This document shows, one piece after another, positions 32,381 to 40,276 of a stretch of DNA of 64,000 bases (the stretch's first letter is position 1; each line of letters begins with the position of its first letter). The position numbers and the translations under genes were made by a program. The notes beneath the pieces are model-generated. The model ran no database searches. It was not told where the DNA came from and worked only from the letters and a program-made list of their open reading frames with translations. Origin of the DNA: DATGMB01 sp035293845 (GTDB lineage Bacteria; Acidobacteriota; Terriglobia; Bryobacterales; Bryobacteraceae); NCBI GenBank assembly GCA_035293845.1, contig DATGMB010000324.1, positions 1-64,000 of the forward strand. Direction: 5' to 3'.

Positions 32381-34000
32381 TCAGACTGCCGGCCCGGCGG
32401 CGAGAATTTCCGGGGCGACGGCGCCGAATTTCTCGAAATTGCGGTTGAAGCGGCCGGCCAGATCCCGCGCGGCGCGGTCGTAGGCTTCCGGATCGGTCCA
32501 CATCCCGCGGGCATCCAGGAATTGCGAGGGAACGCCGGGGCAGGCTTTCGGCACCGCCACCCGGAAAACCGGATGCGGTTCCGTCGCGGCCGTGTTCAGC
32601 TCACCGGAAAGCACGGCGTTCAGCATGGCGCGCGTGTACGCGAGCTTCATGCGGCTGCCGACGCCGAACGGTCCGCCCACCCATCCTGTATTCACGAGCC
32701 AGCAGGCGGCGCGGTGGCGGCGCAGCTTTTCGCCCAGCAGCCCGGCATACGTCGCGGCGGGACGGGGCAGGAAGGGGGCGCCGAAGCACGCGCTGAAGGT
32801 CGCCTGGGGCTCTTTGCCGAGGCCGCGCTCCGTTCCCGCCACTTTCGCGGTGTAGCCGCTCAGGAAGTGATACATGGCCTGCTCCGGGGTGAGGCGGGAG
32901 ATCGGCGGCAGCACGCCGAACGCGTCCGCGGTCAGGAAAATCACATTGGAAGGGTGGCCGCCGACGCTCGGAATCACGGCGTTTTCGATGAAATCGAGTG
33001 GGTAGGCGGCGCGGGTGTTCTCGGTGATTTCGTCGGAGTTGAAGTCGAGTTGGCGCGTGCGGGCGTCCATCGCGACGTTCTCCAGCACGGTTCCGAAGCG
33101 GATCGCGTTCCAGATCTGCGGCTCGTTCTCGCGCGAGAGGCGGATGCACTTGGCGTAGCAGCCGCCCTCGAAATTGAAGACGCCGCGGTCGCTCCAGCCG
33201 TGCTCGTCATCGCCGATGAGGCGGCGGCACGGATCGGCGGAAAGGGTGGTCTTGCCGGTGCCGGAAAGGCCGAAAAACAGCGCCACATCGCCCGCCGGGC
33301 CAATATTGGCCGAGCAATGCATCGGGAAGACGCCCTGGCCGGGCAGCAGGAAATTGAGGATGCTGAAGGCGGACTTTTTCATTTCGCCGGCGTAGCTGGT
33401 GCCGCAGATCAAGACGACGCGTTTCTTGAAATTGATGACGATGGCGGTTTCCGAGTTGGTTCCGTCGGTGGCCGGGTCGGCCTGGAACTCGGGCGCGAAC
33501 AGGATGGTGAACTGAGGCTCGTGCTCGCGGGTGCCGGCGGGGTCGCGCCGGATGAAGAGCTGGCGGGCGAAAAGATTATGCCAGGCGAGCTGTGTGATGA
33601 CGCGGACGGGTATGCCGAATTCGGGATCGGCGCCGACGAAGCAATCCTGGACGTAGACATCGTGGCCCTGCCAAAAGTTGGCCATGCGGGCGTAGAGGCG
33701 GTCGAAATGGGCTTCGGACATCGGCTGGTTCACGGGGCCCCACTGCACCGTGGGTCCCGTGATGGCATCCTGCACGATGAACTTATCCTTGGGGGAGCGG
33801 CCAGTGAACTGGCCCGTGCGCACCACCAGCGCGCCATCGGCGGCGAGGCTGCCCTCATGCCGCTGGATGGCGTGCTCGACCAGTTGGGGCGTGCCGAGGT
33901 TCCAGTACGCGGCATTCACATTGTGGATCCCATAGGGCTTCAGCCCGGATTCGCCGGCGACAGGGCCGGCCTGAACCGCACTCTGGTCTTGGGTCATCAT
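32381..34000 (-). CDS. pckA: ATP-dependent phosphoenolpyruvate carboxykinase
   Basis: A 539-residue gluconeogenic enzyme converting oxaloacetate and ATP to phosphoenolpyruvate. Family motifs are intact: RTGQFTGRSPKDKFIV near the N terminus, GTSYAGEMKKSAFSILNFLLP, the kinase-1a P-loop FFGLSGTGKTTLSADP, the metal-binding LIGDDEHGW, and FNFEGGCYAKCI. Length is normal for the ATP-dependent class. The start is the first of two ATGs at 34000/33997. It is divergently transcribed from the secreted protein at 34043 and convergent with the DUF2383 gene. Confidence 0.96.
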   Translation of the reverse strand: MMTQDQSAVQAGPVAGESGLKPYGIHNVNAAYWNLGTPQLVEHAIQRHEGSLAADGALVVRTGQFTGRSPKDKFIVQDAITGPTVQWGPVNQPMSEAHFDRLYARMANFWQGHDVYVQDCFVGADPEFGIPVRVITQLAWHNLFARQLFIRRDPAGTREHEPQFTILFAPEFQADPATDGTNSETAIVINFKKRVVLICGTSYAGEMKKSAFSILNFLLPGQGVFPMHCSANIGPAGDVALFFGLSGTGKTTLSADPCRRLIGDDEHGWSDRGVFNFEGGCYAKCIRLSRENEPQIWNAIRFGTVLENVAMDARTRQLDFNSDEITENTRAAYPLDFIENAVIPSVGGHPSNVIFLTADAFGVLPPISRLTPEQAMYHFLSGYTAKVAGTERGLGKEPQATFSACFGAPFLPRPAATYAGLLGEKLRRHRAACWLVNTGWVGGPFGVGSRMKLAYTRAMLNAVLSGELNTAATEPHPVFRVAVPKACPGVPSQFLDARGMWTDPEAYDRAARDLAGRFNRNFEKFGAVAPEILAAGPAV

Positions 34001-34030
34001 TCTGTTCCCGATTCTGACAGCACCGTATCG

Positions 34031-34039
34031 TAATATAGT
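34031..34039 (+). promoter_or_regulatory. -10-like element directly before secreted-protein gene
   Basis: Overlapping TAATAT (34031-34036) and TATAGT (34034-34039) lie just before ATG 34043, which would make the transcript leaderless. CTGACA (34014-34019) resembles a -35 but is spaced too closely. No ribosome binding site is visible. Confidence 0.35.
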
Positions 34040-34042
34040 CTC

Positions 34043-34645
34043 ATGAAGCGGTTGCCCGGGGGTCTCGGCCTGGCGCTCGTGTTGTTATACCACGCCCATG
34101 GCCAAGTCATCGAATTTGAGTCTAACGGCCTCAAATATCAGACGCTTACGAAATCCGGCGTGACCGTCATGTGGGCCCCCCTGCCGAACCATCTACACGA
34201 GTACGCCATTATTCAGGTAGCGGTGTCGAACGGCTCGGGCGGACCGTACTCGATCCGGCCGGAGGACTTCGCCTGGGTACGGCCGGACGGTTCGGTACTA
34301 CGGGCGTCGCCGGCGGCTACGGTGGTGGGAATGCTGCTGCAGAAGGGCAGCGGCAACGACGTGATCAAGCTGGTGACCACCTACGAGGCCACGCTCTACG
34401 GCAACGCGCATTTCAAATCGACCAACGGGTACGAGATGCGCCGGCAGGGCGCGCTTGCCATGATGGGCAATAAGGCGAAGGCCGCGGCGACGGCCAGCGC
34501 GTTGGCGCTCGTTCAGACCAAGCTGGCGAAAGGCGATTCGACCGACGGCGCGGTCTTCTTCCCCACCGAGGGCAGGCCGCTCGGCCCCGGGCACCTGGTC
34601 GTGCGGACGAACACGGACGTGTTCGACTTTGTCACGAGCGAGTGA
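34043..34645 (+). CDS. Secreted protein of unknown function
   Basis: A 200-residue protein with a signal peptide (MKRLPGGLGLALVLLYHAHG). The mature part starts IEFESNGLKYQTLTKSGVTVMWAPLPNHLHEYAIIQVAVSNGSGGP and looks beta-rich in its first half. A central helical Ala/Lys segment (MMGNKAKAAATASALALVQTKL) and a C-terminal strand pair (HLVVRTNTDVFDF) follow. The family is not recognised. A start without Shine-Dalgarno fits a leaderless transcript. Confidence 0.7.
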   Translation: MKRLPGGLGLALVLLYHAHGQVIEFESNGLKYQTLTKSGVTVMWAPLPNHLHEYAIIQVAVSNGSGGPYSIRPEDFAWVRPDGSVLRASPAATVVGMLLQKGSGNDVIKLVTTYEATLYGNAHFKSTNGYEMRRQGALAMMGNKAKAAATASALALVQTKLAKGDSTDGAVFFPTEGRPLGPGHLVVRTNTDVFDFVTSE

Positions 34646-34667
34646 GGATTGAGGGCTTCCGGCCGGA

Positions 34668-35462
34668 TTATTTCAACGGGTACCCGTGGATCAGCTTGAA
34701 GGTGCGGCTCCAGCGCGTTTTCTGCGGGAAGTGCACGATGACGTCGATCAGGTGGTCGATGCCGATATTCGGGTTGGTCAAATCGGCGGTCGAGGCTTCG
34801 AACGACCAATAGATGATCAGCGGCGTGCCTACGATATTTTCCCGCGGCACCAAACCCCAGTAGCGGCTGTCGCTCGAATCGTCGCGATTGTCCCCCATGG
34901 CGAAGATGTAGCCCGGCGGCACGACCAGCTCGCCGTTCTGGATGTCATGCTGGAGCATGTACACGGCGGAGGGTTCGATGGGCATATCCGGCGGGGCTGC
35001 GGGGAAATTGTCGCGGTAGGGATCGATGTAGGGCGAGGCATGCACCGCGTAGGGCTCGTTGACGGGGTGGCCGTTCAGCCAGAGCTGCTTGTTGACCAGC
35101 TTGATGTGATCGCCGGGCAGGCCGATGGCGCGCTTGACGTAATCCTGGGAGACGTCGCGCGGATAGCGGAACACGATGATATCGCCGCGCTGCACGTCGC
35201 GGTAAGGCAGAAGGTGTCCGAAGATGCCGCTGCGCGGGGCGAAGGTAAGCTTATCCACGAGCACGTGGTCCCCGATGAGCAGCGAGGGCACCATGGAGGC
35301 GCTGGGGATGACGAAGGCCTGGACGAGGCTGGTGGTGGCGAATAGCAGCAGAACGATGGTGACGGTCCACTCCGCGATGAAGCCGCGATGCACCTCCCGC
35401 GAAATCTCGGTCAGGCGGTTCCACCCGCCGGTCTTCTGCGCGTTGACTTCCTGTGTTTGCAC
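34668..35462 (-). CDS. lepB: Signal peptidase I
   Basis: A 264-residue type I signal peptidase. One N-terminal transmembrane helix (about 28-51) is followed by the catalytic Ser56 in IPSASMVPSL. The general-base Lys110 lies in RGDIIVFRYPRDVSQDYVKRAIGLPGD, and box E is GDNRDDSSDSRYWG. It cleaves Sec and Tat signal peptides at the outer face of the inner membrane. It is divergent from the AAA ATPase gene. Confidence 0.95.
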   Translation of the reverse strand: MQTQEVNAQKTGGWNRLTEISREVHRGFIAEWTVTIVLLLFATTSLVQAFVIPSASMVPSLLIGDHVLVDKLTFAPRSGIFGHLLPYRDVQRGDIIVFRYPRDVSQDYVKRAIGLPGDHIKLVNKQLWLNGHPVNEPYAVHASPYIDPYRDNFPAAPPDMPIEPSAVYMLQHDIQNGELVVPPGYIFAMGDNRDDSSDSRYWGLVPRENIVGTPLIIYWSFEASTADLTNPNIGIDHLIDVIVHFPQKTRWSRTFKLIHGYPLK

Positions 35463-35511
35463 CCTCTAGCCATTGTAATGGATGAAACGGGCCCTCTTCA
35501 TTCGGCTCTGC

Positions 35512-35517
35512 TACAAT
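35512..35517 (+). promoter_or_regulatory. -10 element TACAAT before the AAA ATPase gene
   Basis: TACAAT lies 22 bases before the TTG start, within the divergent lepB/ATPase gap. An AGAAGGGGG ribosome binding site follows at 35527-35535. No clear -35. Confidence 0.45.
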
Positions 35518-35539
35518 CCATGGACAGAAGGGGGTTTGC

Positions 35540-37039
35540 TTGTCAAGAGCCACACAGGAGTTACCCCGTACCCTCGGCGCCCTCCGCCAAAGTCCCTTTT
35601 CCGAATCCCGGTTAGCCCAGCGATCCGTAAAGGACGAGCTGCGCGCGAACCTGATCTGCAAAATCCAGCGCGGCGAGGAACTTTTCCCCGGCATTCTGGG
35701 GTACGAGGACACGGTCGTGCCACAGGTGGTCAACGCCATTCTGTCGCGCCACAATTTCATCCTTCTCGGCCTGCGGGGGCAGGCCAAAACGCGTCTGATC
35801 CGCTTGCTGACCTCCATCCTCGACGAGTGGACGCCCTACGTGGAAGGCTGCGAGATTCACGACAATCCCTACCGGCCGATCTGCCGGCGGTGCCGGGACC
35901 TGCTGCAAACGGCCGCGGACGATGCGCCGATCGCCTGGCTGCATCGCGATCAGCGGTACGTCGAAAAGCTCGCCACGCCGGACGTGACTATCGCGGACAT
36001 GATCGGGGATATCGACCCGATCAAAGCGGCGCGCCGCGGGCAGGATATTTCCGACGAGCTGACCGTGCACTACGGCCTGCTGCCGCGCGCCAATCGCGGG
36101 ATCTTCGCGATCAACGAGCTGCCGGATCTGGCGGGCAAGATCCAGGTGGGCCTGTTCAACATCATGCAGGAAGGCGATGTGCAGATTAAGGGCTATCCCG
36201 TGCGGCTGCCGCTCGACCTGATGCTGGTGTTCACCGCCAATCCGGAAGATTACACGGCTCGCGGGAAGATCATTACGCCGCTCAAAGACCGCATCGGCAG
36301 CGAAATCCGCACGCACTATCCGTCCGCTATCGAGCAGGGCATCGCCATCACGAACCAGGAGGCGTGGCTGAAGCGGCCGTCGCCGGTCGAAGTGCGGGTG
36401 CCGGATTATATGCGGGAGGTGATCGAACAGCTCGCCTTCCTGGCGCGCGAGGATAAGCGCATCGACAAGCGTTCCGGCGTCTCGCAGAGGCTGCCGATCT
36501 CCGTGCTGGAGAACGTGGTGTCGAACGCGGAACGCCGCGCGCTGAAGACACGCGAGTCGATGGCGGTTCCGCGCGTCCTCGACCTGTACTCCGCTCTGCC
36601 GGCGATCACGGGCAAGCTCGAGCTGGAGTACGAGGGCGAGCTGAAGGGCGGCGACACGGTGGCGAAGGAGTTGATCCGCAGCGCCGTGGGCAAGGTGTAC
36701 GACCGCTACTTCGACGGCGCCAACGTCTCGCAGATCGTCCAGTGGTTCGACCTGGGGGGCTCGCTCAAGCTGGGCGAGACCGCCGATTCGGCCGCCATGG
36801 TGCGGCAGTTGAGCTCCATTCAGGGGCTGATGGAGAAACTCAAGCCGCTGGGCCTCTCCCCCAATGAGCCGGATGCCGTGCGCGCTTCGGCGGCGGAGTT
36901 CATCCTGGAAGGGCTGCACGCTCACCGCCGCATCAGCCGCAGCGAGGAGCGGGGCTTCGCGGCCGAAGAGAAGCGGCGCGAGCCGAGGGAAGAGACGACG
37001 CGGCCGGAAAGACCGAATTTCCGGCGGCAGTATAATTAA
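35540..37039 (+). CDS. MoxR/magnesium-chelatase-like AAA+ ATPase
   Basis: A 499-residue AAA+ protein related to ChlI/BchI and MoxR. The P-loop reads LLGLRGQAKTRLIR, where Ala replaces the usual Gly before Lys-Thr. Further motifs are LPRANRGIFAINELPDLAGKIQ (Walker B region) and LMLVFTANPEDYTARGKIITPLKDRIG (sensor 1 and arginine finger region). A Cys-rich insertion, GCEIHDNPYRPICRRCRDLL, could bind a metal. The TTG start is supported by AAGGGGG five bases upstream. It sits next to a VWA-domain partner, the usual MoxR/VWA chaperone arrangement; no tetrapyrrole genes are nearby. Confidence 0.85.
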   Translation: MSRATQELPRTLGALRQSPFSESRLAQRSVKDELRANLICKIQRGEELFPGILGYEDTVVPQVVNAILSRHNFILLGLRGQAKTRLIRLLTSILDEWTPYVEGCEIHDNPYRPICRRCRDLLQTAADDAPIAWLHRDQRYVEKLATPDVTIADMIGDIDPIKAARRGQDISDELTVHYGLLPRANRGIFAINELPDLAGKIQVGLFNIMQEGDVQIKGYPVRLPLDLMLVFTANPEDYTARGKIITPLKDRIGSEIRTHYPSAIEQGIAITNQEAWLKRPSPVEVRVPDYMREVIEQLAFLAREDKRIDKRSGVSQRLPISVLENVVSNAERRALKTRESMAVPRVLDLYSALPAITGKLELEYEGELKGGDTVAKELIRSAVGKVYDRYFDGANVSQIVQWFDLGGSLKLGETADSAAMVRQLSSIQGLMEKLKPLGLSPNEPDAVRASAAEFILEGLHAHRRISRSEERGFAAEEKRREPREETTRPERPNFRRQYN

Positions 37040-37101
37040 CCGCCGGGACGCCGAGACGCCGAGAAACCTGGTTCCTCTCGGCGCCTCGGGGCCTCTGCGG
37101 T
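37039..37101. repeat. Full copy of dispersed palindromic repeat (hairpin)
   Basis: The left arm 37039-37068 (ACCGCCGGGACGCCGAGACG...) pairs with the right arm 37070-37101 (...GCCTCGGGGCCTCTGCGGT) with almost no loop. It starts at the ATPase stop codon and fills the gap to the VWA gene, so if both are co-transcribed it would form a strong hairpin in the mRNA. Confidence 0.8.
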
Positions 37102-37122
37102 GAAAGGGATTGGGCCGCAGCG

Positions 37123-38361
37123 ATGAAGTGGATCCGCTATTCGAAATATACGGGTGAGGATCTCGGAATCGGCGCCGAGGATCTGCTGCAGGCGCTGGCG
37201 GATTTCCTGCTGGAGAGCGGCTTCAATACGCAGTACATGCCCTTCAGCGAGTGGAACCAGCACACGCTCGAAGACCTCAAGAAGGCCATCCAGCAGGCGC
37301 TCGAGCAGGGCAAGCTGTTCGACGACGACCGCATCGAGGAGATGATGCGGCGGCTGCAGAACATGACGCCGGAGCAGATGGAGAAGCTCCTCGAAAATCT
37401 GGTCCAGAAGATGGTGGACGAGGGCCAGATCACCGTCTCGGAGCCCGGCGGCGAACAGGCGCCCGCGCCCGGCATCGGCAACGGGAAGGACAGCAAAGTC
37501 AAATTCGAGGTCACGGATAAATCGCTCGATTTTTTGGGATTCAAGACGCTCAAGGACCTGCTCGGCTCGCTCGGCAAATCCAGCTTCGGCCGCCATGACA
37601 CGCGCGATCTCGCCACCGGCATCGAGACATCCGGCTCCTCGAAGCCGTATGAATTCGGCGACGTGCTGAACCTGGACGTGAGCGAAACGCTATTTTCCGC
37701 GATCCGCCGCGAGGGGCCGCGCGTGCCTCTGGAGATGGACTACTCGGATCTGCGCGTGCATCAGTGCGAATACCAGAGCTCCTGCGCCACCGTTCTGATG
37801 CTCGATTGCAGCCACAGCATGATCCTCTACGGCGAGGACCGCTTCACGCCGGCCAAGAAGGTGGCGCTGGCGCTGGCGCACCTGATCCGCACGCAGTATC
37901 CGGGCGACAGCCTGCGCTGCGTGCTCTTCCATGACTCCGCCGAGGAACTCGCGATCAGCCAATTGGCGCGCGTGCAGGTGGGGCCTTACTACACCAACAC
38001 CCGCGACGGCCTGATTCTTGCGCAGAAGCTGCTCAGCCAGGAGCGCAAGGACATGCGCCAGATCGTCATGATCACGGACGGCAAGCCGAGCTGCCTGACG
38101 CTCGAGGACGGGCGCATGTATAAGAATGCCTTCGGGCTCGACCCGCTCGTCATCAGCCGCACCCTGGAAGAAGTCAACCGCTGCAAGAAGCAGGGGATTC
38201 TGATCAACACGTTTATGCTGGCGAGCGATTACGGGCTGGTCAACTTCGTCCAGAAGGTCACTGAGATCTGCCGCGGCAAGGCTTACTTCACTACGCCATT
38301 TACGCTGGGCCAGTACCTTCTGATGGATTACATGAACCGTAAGACGCGGACAATTCACTAA
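37123..38361 (+). CDS. VWA-domain protein, partner of the AAA ATPase
   Basis: A 412-residue protein. The N-terminal half is helical and acidic (DDDRIEEMMRRLQNMTPEQMEKLLENLVQKM). The C-terminal half is a von Willebrand A domain with MIDAS residues DCSHS (in LMLDCSHSMILYGEDRFTPAKK), a downstream Thr region, and MITDGKPS. No signal peptide is seen, so it is probably cytoplasmic and acts with the upstream ATPase in assembling or activating a metal or protein complex. The client is unknown. The spacer holds a hairpin repeat. Confidence 0.85.
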   Translation: MKWIRYSKYTGEDLGIGAEDLLQALADFLLESGFNTQYMPFSEWNQHTLEDLKKAIQQALEQGKLFDDDRIEEMMRRLQNMTPEQMEKLLENLVQKMVDEGQITVSEPGGEQAPAPGIGNGKDSKVKFEVTDKSLDFLGFKTLKDLLGSLGKSSFGRHDTRDLATGIETSGSSKPYEFGDVLNLDVSETLFSAIRREGPRVPLEMDYSDLRVHQCEYQSSCATVLMLDCSHSMILYGEDRFTPAKKVALALAHLIRTQYPGDSLRCVLFHDSAEELAISQLARVQVGPYYTNTRDGLILAQKLLSQERKDMRQIVMITDGKPSCLTLEDGRMYKNAFGLDPLVISRTLEEVNRCKKQGILINTFMLASDYGLVNFVQKVTEICRGKAYFTTPFTLGQYLLMDYMNRKTRTIH

Positions 38362-39140
38362 GTCATCGGGCAGGCCGCTCCGGCAACTGCTTACCATAGC
38401 AAAAAGCCAAGAGAGAACAAAAGGGCGGGTGCGGTGCGGCCGTGAGCCGTCTCACACGCGGCGGTTTGGTTCACTCGCACGCGTGCCTCCGCCGGCGTTC
38501 GCGCGGTCACCTTCGGGCGCTCTTCGCAGGGCGGGCGTTCATGATGCCACGCCCGGCGCCGCCCGGTGTCGCAAGGGTTCCAAGTGCGTTCGGGCCGCTG
38601 TTCCCATTCACACCGCGGCCGCAATCGCGAAATTGACAATACGCCCGCGACGGGGCAAATTGGCTTACATGCGCCACGCACCAGGCCCGCTGAGGCCTGC
38701 GCCGGAGCGAAACCGCCGAGCGCAAGCCGATAGAGCTTCCGTCAGAAGCCGGGCTCCCCTCTCGATTCGCATGGCGCGCGAGAATTCATCCGTTGTTTGC
38801 CGCGCGCGGTTTCTCCTGCGCGGAACGGAGCGGATCGTGGCGCCGGCCGGCCGCCGGCGCGGCGGTGAAGCGCAACACGACGGCAGTTTTGTGTTTCGGC
38901 TTACGAGCGGGTGCAATCGGTGCGGGCAGGCTGTGGTCCTGGCGCGGCAGAGTTGTTATGGCCATCGCATCGGACGGCGGCTAAGTCGGCGCGAGTGGCT
39001 GGTTACTGACAGCTTCGCGCGAAGCGTGATGTATCGTATCTTGACTGCAAAACGCTGCCAAGTCACACTACAAGTACATAACGCTCGGGTAGCAATCCGC
39101 TAGCTAAAAACAAACACAAAGCCGCCGATGGGGCCGGAAT
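38362..39140. other. Long non-coding stretch before the polysaccharide locus
   Basis: About 780 bases without a supportable gene. Short open frames on both strands lack ribosome binding sites and protein-like composition. Visible elements are TTGACA at 38633-38638 with a poor -10 (CAAATT) 17 bases on, a perfect 14-base palindrome GCTTCGCGCGAAGC at 39012-39025, and TTGACT at 39041-39046. The last part, from about 39000, is clearly more A/T-rich than its surroundings and is the likeliest promoter and leader region of the downstream operon. Confidence 0.55.
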
Positions 39141-39152
39141 GGCGGTAGCATG
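39141..39152 (+). promoter_or_regulatory. ops-like element in the leader of the polysaccharide operon
   Basis: GGCGGTAGCATG matches the operon-polarity-suppressor (ops) core GGCGGTAG followed by CNT, the site where RfaH-type NusG paralogues load onto paused RNA polymerase. It lies on the coding strand, 60 bases before the start codon of a NusG paralogue that heads a polysaccharide operon. This is the context in which ops works in enterobacteria. Confidence 0.65.
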
Positions 39153-39211
39153 TCCGGCGCCGGTTTCCGCGGGCGGGAAGGTTCGCGGCAGGTGGCTATT
39201 CTCGGAGGAAT

Positions 39212-39796
39212 ATGCAGAGTGGCGCGTCCTATCAGTGGTACGCCGTACGAACGGCCGCGGGCCGCGAAAAGGCGGTCTCCGCGCAGTTTCAGAACAAGGG
39301 ATTCGAGCAGTTTCTACCGTTGTACCGGAGCCGGCGGCAATGGTCGGACCGCACCAAAGAGCTCGAACTGCCGCTGTTTCCGGGCTACCTCTTCTGCCGT
39401 TTCGATTTTTCCAACCGCCTTCCCATCCTCGTGACCCCCGGAGTGAAGCTGATCGTCGGCTACGGGAAGATTCCCGCGCCGGTGCCGGACGCGGAGATCG
39501 AATCCCTGCGCCGGGCGGTGGTGTCGGGCGCCGAAACGATGCCGTGGCCGTACCTCTCCGTCGGGCAGAAAGTCCGGATTCGCGAGGGCTCGCTGGCCGG
39601 CGTAGAAGGGATCCTGCTGCAGGTCAAAAACTCCTGGCGGATCGTGCTCTCGGTCGAATTGCTGCGCCGTTCGGTTTCGGTCGAGCTGGATCGCAGCGCC
39701 GTAGCGCCGCTCTTCCAGGCGCAGGATCCGGCCGATAGCGCCGCGCCCGGCCGCATCGCCCGGGAGTCCGCATTCGCATCGAAAGTCGCGGTATAG
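39212..39796 (+). CDS. NusG-family transcription antiterminator (RfaH/UpxY/LoaP-like)
   Basis: A 194-residue NusG paralogue. The NGN domain opens with YQWYAVRTAAGREKAVSAQFQNKGFEQFLPLYR, with the typical exposed LPLFPGYLFCRFD, and is followed by a KOW domain (KVRIREGSLAGVEGILLQVKNSWRIVLSVELLRRSVSVELD). A first gene of this type in a polysaccharide operon is typical of specialised elongation factors that suppress early termination in their own long transcript. GGAGG lies three bases before the ATG. It probably acts through the ops-like site at 39141. Confidence 0.9.
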   Translation: MQSGASYQWYAVRTAAGREKAVSAQFQNKGFEQFLPLYRSRRQWSDRTKELELPLFPGYLFCRFDFSNRLPILVTPGVKLIVGYGKIPAPVPDAEIESLRRAVVSGAETMPWPYLSVGQKVRIREGSLAGVEGILLQVKNSWRIVLSVELLRRSVSVELDRSAVAPLFQAQDPADSAAPGRIARESAFASKVAV

Positions 39797-39892
39797 CACG
39801 CTGCGCTTCGCGCGTGTCGCGGCGCGGGGCTGCCCGCGGTGTATGCCGCTGCTGTGATCGTTTCAGGCCCCCATCTCACCTGGAGAACAGCA

Positions 39893-40222
39893 TTGGCGGT
39901 ACTCAGAAGCAGAAGCAGACTGGTTACGTTCCGGCTCGATCCCGAAGAATACGCCGCGCTGCGCCGCGTGTGTATCAGCACGGGAGCCCGGAGCATGTCG
40001 GAGTTCGCGCGCGAAGCGGTCCTGACGAGCGTCGATCTCGGCGGCGCCGCCAAACCCTCCCTCGGAGGCGACCTGGTGACGCTCACGAGCCGGCTGCAAG
40101 AGCTGGACAAGCTGCTCAACGCCGTTAGCGGCGTCATTCATCGCGTGCTGGGAAGCAGCGGGGAATTGCGGCCCGAGGGCGGCGGCGAACCGCAGGAGCA
40201 GAGCGGCGGCGGAGCAGGTTAA
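39893..40222 (+). CDS. Ribbon-helix-helix-like small protein
   Basis: About 109 residues. The core RLVTFRLDPEEYAALRRVCISTGARSMSEFAREAVL has the strand-helix-helix pattern of Arc/MetJ-type DNA-binding proteins. A short coiled segment (LVTLTSRLQELDKLLNAVSGVIHRVL) and a Gly/Glu-rich tail follow. The start is uncertain: TTG 39893, with TGGAG upstream, fits the domain; a GTG at 39839 is possible. It may regulate the locus or bind another protein; the second position in the operon suggests regulation. Confidence 0.65.
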   Translation: MAVLRSRSRLVTFRLDPEEYAALRRVCISTGARSMSEFAREAVLTSVDLGGAAKPSLGGDLVTLTSRLQELDKLLNAVSGVIHRVLGSSGELRPEGGGEPQEQSGGGAG

Positions 40223-40276
40223 CAGGGTGGCCGGCCCGAACAGCCGGCAAGCACGCACCAAATATCGGAGGAACGG

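Noticed and set aside
38429..39103. 224-residue frame in the leader region
   Set aside because: It is basic and unstructured, without a ribosome binding site or family resemblance, and overlaps other random frames on both strands.
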